Origin: an uncultured Actinomycetes bacterium
Lineage (GTDB): Bacteria; Actinomycetota; Acidimicrobiia; Acidimicrobiales; RAAP-2
NCBI GenBank assembly: GCA_903871335.1
Contig: CAIQGE010000002.1
Coordinates: 1-36,660, forward strand
Direction: 5' to 3'
Length of the DNA: 36,660 bases
Shown: positions 33,398 to 36,660 of the stretch, in pieces
Layout of the letters: the number at the start of each line of letters is the position of its first letter
Numbering within the stretch: the first letter of the stretch is position 1
The notes under the pieces: generated by a model
What the model was told of the DNA's origin: nothing
What the model saw: only the letters and a program-made list of their open reading frames with translations
Database searches by the model: none
Position numbers and translations under genes: made by a program

Positions 33398-33573
33398 GAC
33401 GCCTCCTCCAATTGGTTGACGAACCACTCGAGGTCTGCTCGTCGAACCCGTCGAGAGCTACCGATCTTCACCGACGGCAAGACTCCCGAATACAGCAACT
33501 CGTAGACCCGCGACCGGCTCAGTCGAAGGATCTGACTGGTCTCGGCCACCGTCAAGAGGAGTTGATCTGACAC
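33394..33573 (-). CDS. Excisionase-like small helix-turn-helix protein
   Basis: A 59-residue MerR-like HTH_17 protein: LLTVAETSQILRLSRSRVYELLYSGVLPSVKIGSSRRVRRADLEWFVNQL covers residues 5-55 (landmark only), with the recognition helix at SRSRVYELL and the wing at KIGSSRRV. Such proteins steer integrase towards excision. The frame is open to a GTG at 33660, which would add 29 residues and overlap the divergent gene; I prefer the GTG at 33573. It is transcribed with the integrase. Confidence 0.82.
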   Translation of the reverse strand: MSDQLLLTVAETSQILRLSRSRVYELLYSGVLPSVKIGSSRRVRRADLEWFVNQLEEAS

Positions 33574-33629
33574 CCCCAACGGTCGACCATCCCGGCAGCC
33601 CTGCACTGATTTTTCACCTACTTGGGCGT

Positions 33630-33635
33630 TAGCGT
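33630..33635 (+). promoter_or_regulatory. Candidate -10 box for the membrane-anchored SARP-like gene
   Basis: TAGCGT is nine bases before the GTG at 33645, so transcription would begin at most about three bases before the start codon. It lies in the 71-bp gap shared with the divergent xis-int unit. Confidence 0.35.
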
Positions 33636-33644
33636 TTTCCCACT

Positions 33645-35774
33645 GTGCTTCGATTTCCACGTTCTGCTTCCCTTCTCATTGGTCTCTTTGCCACGTTCCT
33701 TGCCGTGGTCAGTTCGTTCACTGCGTCACTGCCTGCCGGTGCCACGTCTTGGCATCTCTTTCCGAACGGTCAGGTCATCGTCTTGTCGAGTTCTCTCGGA
33801 TCTCTGACCACACCCGTCGACGGACGACTACGGGGGCCGGACTTCCAAGTGACGGTGACTGGCGTGTCCTGGCCCGCCAGTGCGAATGGCTACGTGCCGA
33901 ACTCGGGACACCGCCTTGTGAGCTTCGATGTTGCGCTCACCGAGGGCACGAACGCGAGCACGACCACAGGGACCGCCACAAACTTGTCGCTCGTAGTGAA
34001 CGGCGACGCCACCGCACTCGACACCACCAACATCGAGTCCTCCGTGAGCCAGAGCCAGGGCTCGACAGGGACCGGATCCTCGGCCTACCTGGCGTCGGTG
34101 CCCAACGACACGACGAACGTCCAGCTGGTCGCCAGCGACTCCTCGTTCAGTCAGAGCTTCTCGCTGTGGTCGCTGAAGCGCACCTCCTCTGCCCCAAGCG
34201 TCCTCTACGCCGATCCGGTCAGCTCGTCGCTCACCGACTCGGTGAATCGCACGTTCAACGTGCCGATCACCAACCCGGCCGACGGCGTGACGTTGAACTC
34301 GGTGCTGGATGTCGCCTCGGCCCACCTCAGCGCATTCAACAACGACGGCGTCAACACCCCAGCACCCACGGGCAAGGCCTTTCTGACCATGACGATGTCC
34401 TCCGGTCCACCACAGCTGAACTACCCCGCACCCAACTGGGGTCACTTCTTCTCGGGGATGCAACCCTTTCCCGGCTCGGCCGTGACCTTCACGCCAAAGG
34501 GGGGCGTTCCGGTCTCGGCCGTCATGACCAATCCGGTCGATCAGACCAACAACGTCAATGCCACGTCCGATGATGGCTTGGTCGACGCGACCTACAGCCT
34601 GCTCGTCCCCGACACCACGACGACCGGCATGTTGACCTTCCACCCCTTCGTCACCAACGGTGTCGAGTACACCGGGTTCGGCGGGAGTCCGGGCACGACG
34701 CCACTGCGGGTCGGTGGCCCCACGTCGCTGGCGCTTACCTTCCCCGTTGCGACCGCGCTGCCAAGGCAGCCCACCCCTTCGTGGGTCAACGAGCCCATCC
34801 CCGCAACCGGCATCCCCGGTTCTGGAGGCATCGGTGGCGGATCTGGCATCTCGGTGTGGGTGGCCGTCATTGCTCTCGCGGTCATTGGCGGTGGAGTCGC
34901 GTACTGGCGCAGAAGGAATGCCACACCAGCAGCAGTGGTCTCCGCGCCACAGGTCATGGCCGATCCCCCAACCGGTCAACCCGATGACCCCGAACCACGA
35001 CCACAAGCCGAAGCCGGAGCCGGAGCGACGATTCCCGACAGCGTCCTGCTCGTCGATGAAGGCAGCGATGAACTCCTGCACGTCGACTTCTTCGGTCCGC
35101 TGACCATTGCGCCACTGGCTGGCAATGCACCTGACCCGGTGCGAGCGATTTACAGCTACCTGTCCTTCCAGGAGGGTCGTCAACGAAGTGGCGACACCAT
35201 TCAGACCACGCTCTGGCCACTCAACGCGAGCGATCGCGACGTGTCGAAGAAGACCTTGACCAACTACATGTCGAACGCTCGAGCGTTGGTTGGCGTCGAG
35301 CACCTGCCCGAAGCCAAGGGGCAACGTGGTTACGAGCTCCTTCGCTACACGACCGACTGGATTGAGTTCCAACGTCACGTCGCCGAAGCGGCCGACAGTC
35401 CCGACGACGTTGCGTACAAGCTGCACCACGACGCGTTGGCGCTCATCCGAGGAGCGCTGTTTGAGGGCGAGGAGAGTTCCTACTTCGACTTCGTGCGCGA
35501 CGAGGGCTACGAACGGGTGATCCAGAACGCTGTCTCGAAGGTTGCCCACGAGCACTTCCGAGAAGCCCTGTTGAATGGCGACCTCGACGAGGCCGAATGG
35601 GCGACGCGCCAGGGCCTCAAGATCGATTCTCGGGACACGGTGCTCTGGGCTGACCTCACCGACGTGATTGCCCGGAGGGGCAACGACCCCGAACTCGAGC
35701 GACACTTCGCCCACGCCGAAGGAGCCCTCGGACCAGACGCCGCCCAGCAACTCCGGGACCGACTGAACGCGTAA
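33645..35774 (+). CDS. Transmembrane protein with extracellular sensor-like half and cytoplasmic SARP/BTAD-like half
   Basis: A 709-residue protein. Residues 1-33 are a signal peptide or anchor (basic start, LLIGLFATFLAVVSSF, then LPAGA). Residues 35-385 are Ser/Thr/Asn-rich, predicted beta-strand, exported. A Gly/Pro linker (PATGIPGSGGIGGGSG) leads to one helix at about 403-424, then WRRRN, which marks the inside. From about 477 the sequence follows the SARP pattern: HVDFFGPLTIAPLAG, an alpha-rich part with TLWPLNASDRDVSKKTLTNYMSNARALVG like the winged helix, then GYELL and a helical BTAD-like region (580-709) ending in TPR-like repeats. It may sense something outside and bind DNA inside. 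GTG is the start; it is divergent from xis. Confidence 0.75.
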   Translation: MLRFPRSASLLIGLFATFLAVVSSFTASLPAGATSWHLFPNGQVIVLSSSLGSLTTPVDGRLRGPDFQVTVTGVSWPASANGYVPNSGHRLVSFDVALTEGTNASTTTGTATNLSLVVNGDATALDTTNIESSVSQSQGSTGTGSSAYLASVPNDTTNVQLVASDSSFSQSFSLWSLKRTSSAPSVLYADPVSSSLTDSVNRTFNVPITNPADGVTLNSVLDVASAHLSAFNNDGVNTPAPTGKAFLTMTMSSGPPQLNYPAPNWGHFFSGMQPFPGSAVTFTPKGGVPVSAVMTNPVDQTNNVNATSDDGLVDATYSLLVPDTTTTGMLTFHPFVTNGVEYTGFGGSPGTTPLRVGGPTSLALTFPVATALPRQPTPSWVNEPIPATGIPGSGGIGGGSGISVWVAVIALAVIGGGVAYWRRRNATPAAVVSAPQVMADPPTGQPDDPEPRPQAEAGAGATIPDSVLLVDEGSDELLHVDFFGPLTIAPLAGNAPDPVRAIYSYLSFQEGRQRSGDTIQTTLWPLNASDRDVSKKTLTNYMSNARALVGVEHLPEAKGQRGYELLRYTTDWIEFQRHVAEAADSPDDVAYKLHHDALALIRGALFEGEESSYFDFVRDEGYERVIQNAVSKVAHEHFREALLNGDLDEAEWATRQGLKIDSRDTVLWADLTDVIARRGNDPELERHFAHAEGALGPDAAQQLRDRLNA

Positions 35775-35779
35775 GGGAC

Positions 35780-36502
35780 TCACGCTGCTTCCTTTCGGGC
35801 GAGCGCTTCGCGGAGGGCGGCTTCAATGCGAGGTCGACGGTGTTTGAGGGCGACATGTGTGGTCCCGATCATCTCGGCGAAGTGATCAAGTGGAAGGCCG
35901 TCGATTCGGGTGCGACGGAGCATCTCCGCGTCGGCCGCCGTGATCACACCCTGACTCACCCAGTCGCTGAGATCACCAATGGCGCGAGCCAATGAGTCGC
36001 CCTCGTCCAGGGGCTCCGGGAGCTCTGCACCCATCTCAAGGGCGGACCGAAGTCGGTGCTCTCGACGGGTGGCGGAGCGGGCCTTCGTCCAGGTCTTCGA
36101 GACGAGAAGGGGAACTCGATTGCCGAGTGGAAGATCGGCGACCTCCACAATGGCGGCCCACGCTCCGGCGAGCACCTCTTCACTGACATCGAGGGCGGTC
36201 GGTCCCGCTCGGTGGACCAACTTCGCGACGCGGATGAAGACCGCCTCGAAGGCCACGAACGTGACGAGAGCCGCGTCGTGGTCTGTCGCCGACAGCCCGA
36301 TGAGGACCTCGAGATTGGAGCGAGTCACGGGGCTCGGGCTCTCAGGATTGCTCATGATCGCAAGTTCGAAGGGGCTCGTTGCCTCGCTGAGATCGACGCC
36401 GGCGGCTGTGAAGCGGAGCAGCGCCTCACAGCTGGCTCGGCCACGAGATCGCTGACGCAGTTCTTCTCGGAGGTATCTGTAGGGACTGGTGTGTGTGTTC
36501 AT
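35780..36502 (-). CDS. Sigma-70-like / helix-turn-helix protein
   Basis: About 240 residues from the ATG at 36502 (MNTHTSPYRYLREELRQR). A middle region (LDVSEEVLAGAWAAIVEVADLPLGNRVPLLVSKTWTKARSATRREHR, about 122-168, landmark) resembles sigma region 2, and the C-terminal WVSQGVITAADAEMLRRTRIDGLPLDHFAEMIGTTHVALKHRRPRIEAALREAL (about 180-232) resembles region 4 with its HTH. The N-terminal 60 residues are unassigned. The frame allows earlier starts (ATG 36541); no ribosome binding site decides. It ends five bases from the convergent SARP-like gene, without space for a terminator. Sigma-like identity is moderately sure; promoter choice is unknown. Confidence 0.65.
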   Translation of the reverse strand: MNTHTSPYRYLREELRQRSRGRASCEALLRFTAAGVDLSEATSPFELAIMSNPESPSPVTRSNLEVLIGLSATDHDAALVTFVAFEAVFIRVAKLVHRAGPTALDVSEEVLAGAWAAIVEVADLPLGNRVPLLVSKTWTKARSATRREHRLRSALEMGAELPEPLDEGDSLARAIGDLSDWVSQGVITAADAEMLRRTRIDGLPLDHFAEMIGTTHVALKHRRPRIEAALREALARKEAA

Positions 36503-36519
36503 GACACCAGTAAGGGGTA

Positions 36520-36529
36520 GGGATATCCC
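36520..36529. repeat. Palindrome GGGATATCCC
   Basis: A perfect 10-bp palindrome 18 bases upstream of the chosen start of the sigma-like gene. Both halves read GGGATAT, the same heptamer as the tandem repeats about 90 bp further on. Confidence 0.6.
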
Positions 36530-36608
36530 GGCGAACCTCATGGAAAATGTCCCGACGCCAAGAAATTTCTTCAAGATCTTCACGACGTTTTCCCTGCTCA
36601 GAGGCCTT

Positions 36609-36639
36609 GGGATATCTCGTGGGACATCACTCGGGACAT
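36609..36639 (+). repeat. Three tandem GGGAYAT heptamers at 12-bp spacing
   Basis: GGGATAT at 36609-36615, GGGACAT at 36621-36627 and GGGACAT at 36633-36639 recur every 12 bp exactly, with unrelated 5-base spacers. A further copy, GGGACAT, is on the minus strand at 36553-36547. Short direct heptamers at about one helical turn are what SARP and OmpR-type regulators bind. Confidence 0.65.
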
Positions 36640-36656
36640 GCGAAGGTCCCGAGTGA
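36627..36656. repeat. 11-bp inverted repeat at the right edge
   Basis: Arms TCACTCGGGAC (36627-36637) and GTCCCGAGTGA (36646-36656) are perfectly complementary with an 8-base spacer; the left arm overlaps the third GGGAYAT heptamer. It could be an operator, the stem of a terminator for a gene beyond the edge, or part of an origin. No T-tract is visible before the window ends. Confidence 0.6.
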
Positions 36657-36660
36657 GTTC

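Larger units (their letters stand above)
36503..36660. other. Upstream region of the sigma-like gene with operator-like repeats
   Basis: No gene is seen in the last 158 bases, though the sigma-like frame stays open to about 36583. The region is unusually rich in GGGAYAT heptamers, palindromes and an inverted repeat, listed separately. It may be a promoter-operator region for the minus-strand gene, for a gene beyond the right edge, or a replication or transfer origin. Confidence 0.5.

Noticed and set aside
33828-35783. A 651-codon open frame on the minus strand, antisense to the SARP-like gene
   Set aside because: It is long only because of GC-rich codon bias; the product is rich in Arg, Gly and Val without domains or hydrophobic helices, whereas the plus-strand frame has a signal peptide, a membrane helix and SARP-like sequence.
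32101-36660. Second copy of the tRNA-Lys 3' end (attR)
   Set aside because: I searched by eye for the T-arm and acceptor sequence (for example CGGGATCGAGACC and GGCGGCCC) and found none; the element must extend beyond the window or have lost that end.
1-36660. CRISPR array, rRNA genes or insertion sequences
   Set aside because: No regularly spaced repeats of CRISPR length, no rRNA-like stretches and no transposase reading frame were seen; the only mobile element is the integrase-bearing one at the right end.

Overview
The window comes from a high-GC actinobacterium. The strongest markers are mshA (mycothiol synthesis), nickel superoxide dismutase with its SodX protease, a mycobacteria-like gene order (mshA - YbjN protein - proC - hemA/C/D/B), and a full 14-subunit complex I operon followed by actinobacterial-type regulators. 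A member of class Acidimicrobiia would fit, but I cannot prove the class without a search. Coding density is very high: most neighbours in the nuo and hem clusters overlap by 4 nt (ATGA or GTGA) or sit within a few bases of each other. No gene-free stretch exceeds about 160 bases.

Layout. (1) 1-3590: the 3' end of a DUF2156-type gene, an SPFH/band 7 membrane protein, an MFS exporter, and an ATP-grasp enzyme coupled to the end of the nuo operon. (2) 3587-18945, minus strand: nuoABCDEFGHIJKL, an apparently unannotated 52-codon two-helix membrane ORF, then nuoM, nuoN and the ATP-grasp gene. (3) 19016-20344, plus strand: a geranylgeranyl-reductase-family flavoenzyme (probably menaquinone-modifying), divergent from nuoA. 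(4) 20341-30630, minus strand: sodX, an XRE regulator, mshA, a YbjN protein, proC, rex, hemA, hemC, hemD, hemB, hemL and a membrane protein of unknown function. (5) 30727-31889: sodN with a strong terminator, a DksA-like zinc-finger miniprotein and a zinc-ribbon protein. (6) 32026 to the end: tRNA-Lys(UUU) and the left end of an integrative element. This end carries a tyrosine integrase whose last 20 codons run antisense through the tRNA, an excisionase-like protein, a large membrane protein with an extracellular N-terminal half and a cytoplasmic SARP/BTAD-like C-terminal half, and a sigma-factor-like protein. The element continues past the window.

How it works together. Complex I oxidises NADH and reduces menaquinone. 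The flavoenzyme beside it may saturate the quinone tail. Rex, an NADH/NAD+ sensor, lies with the tetrapyrrole genes that supply haem for the respiratory chain. NiSOD and mycothiol give oxidative protection. A recurrent signal, TANNNT followed by exactly six bases and then the start codon, precedes six genes and indicates widespread leaderless transcription.

The most unusual material is at the right end: a membrane-tethered SARP-like regulator, a sigma-like gene transcribed towards it, and, upstream of the latter, tandem GGGAYAT heptamers spaced exactly 12 bp apart next to an 11-bp inverted repeat. This is a candidate self-contained control circuit of an integrative element.
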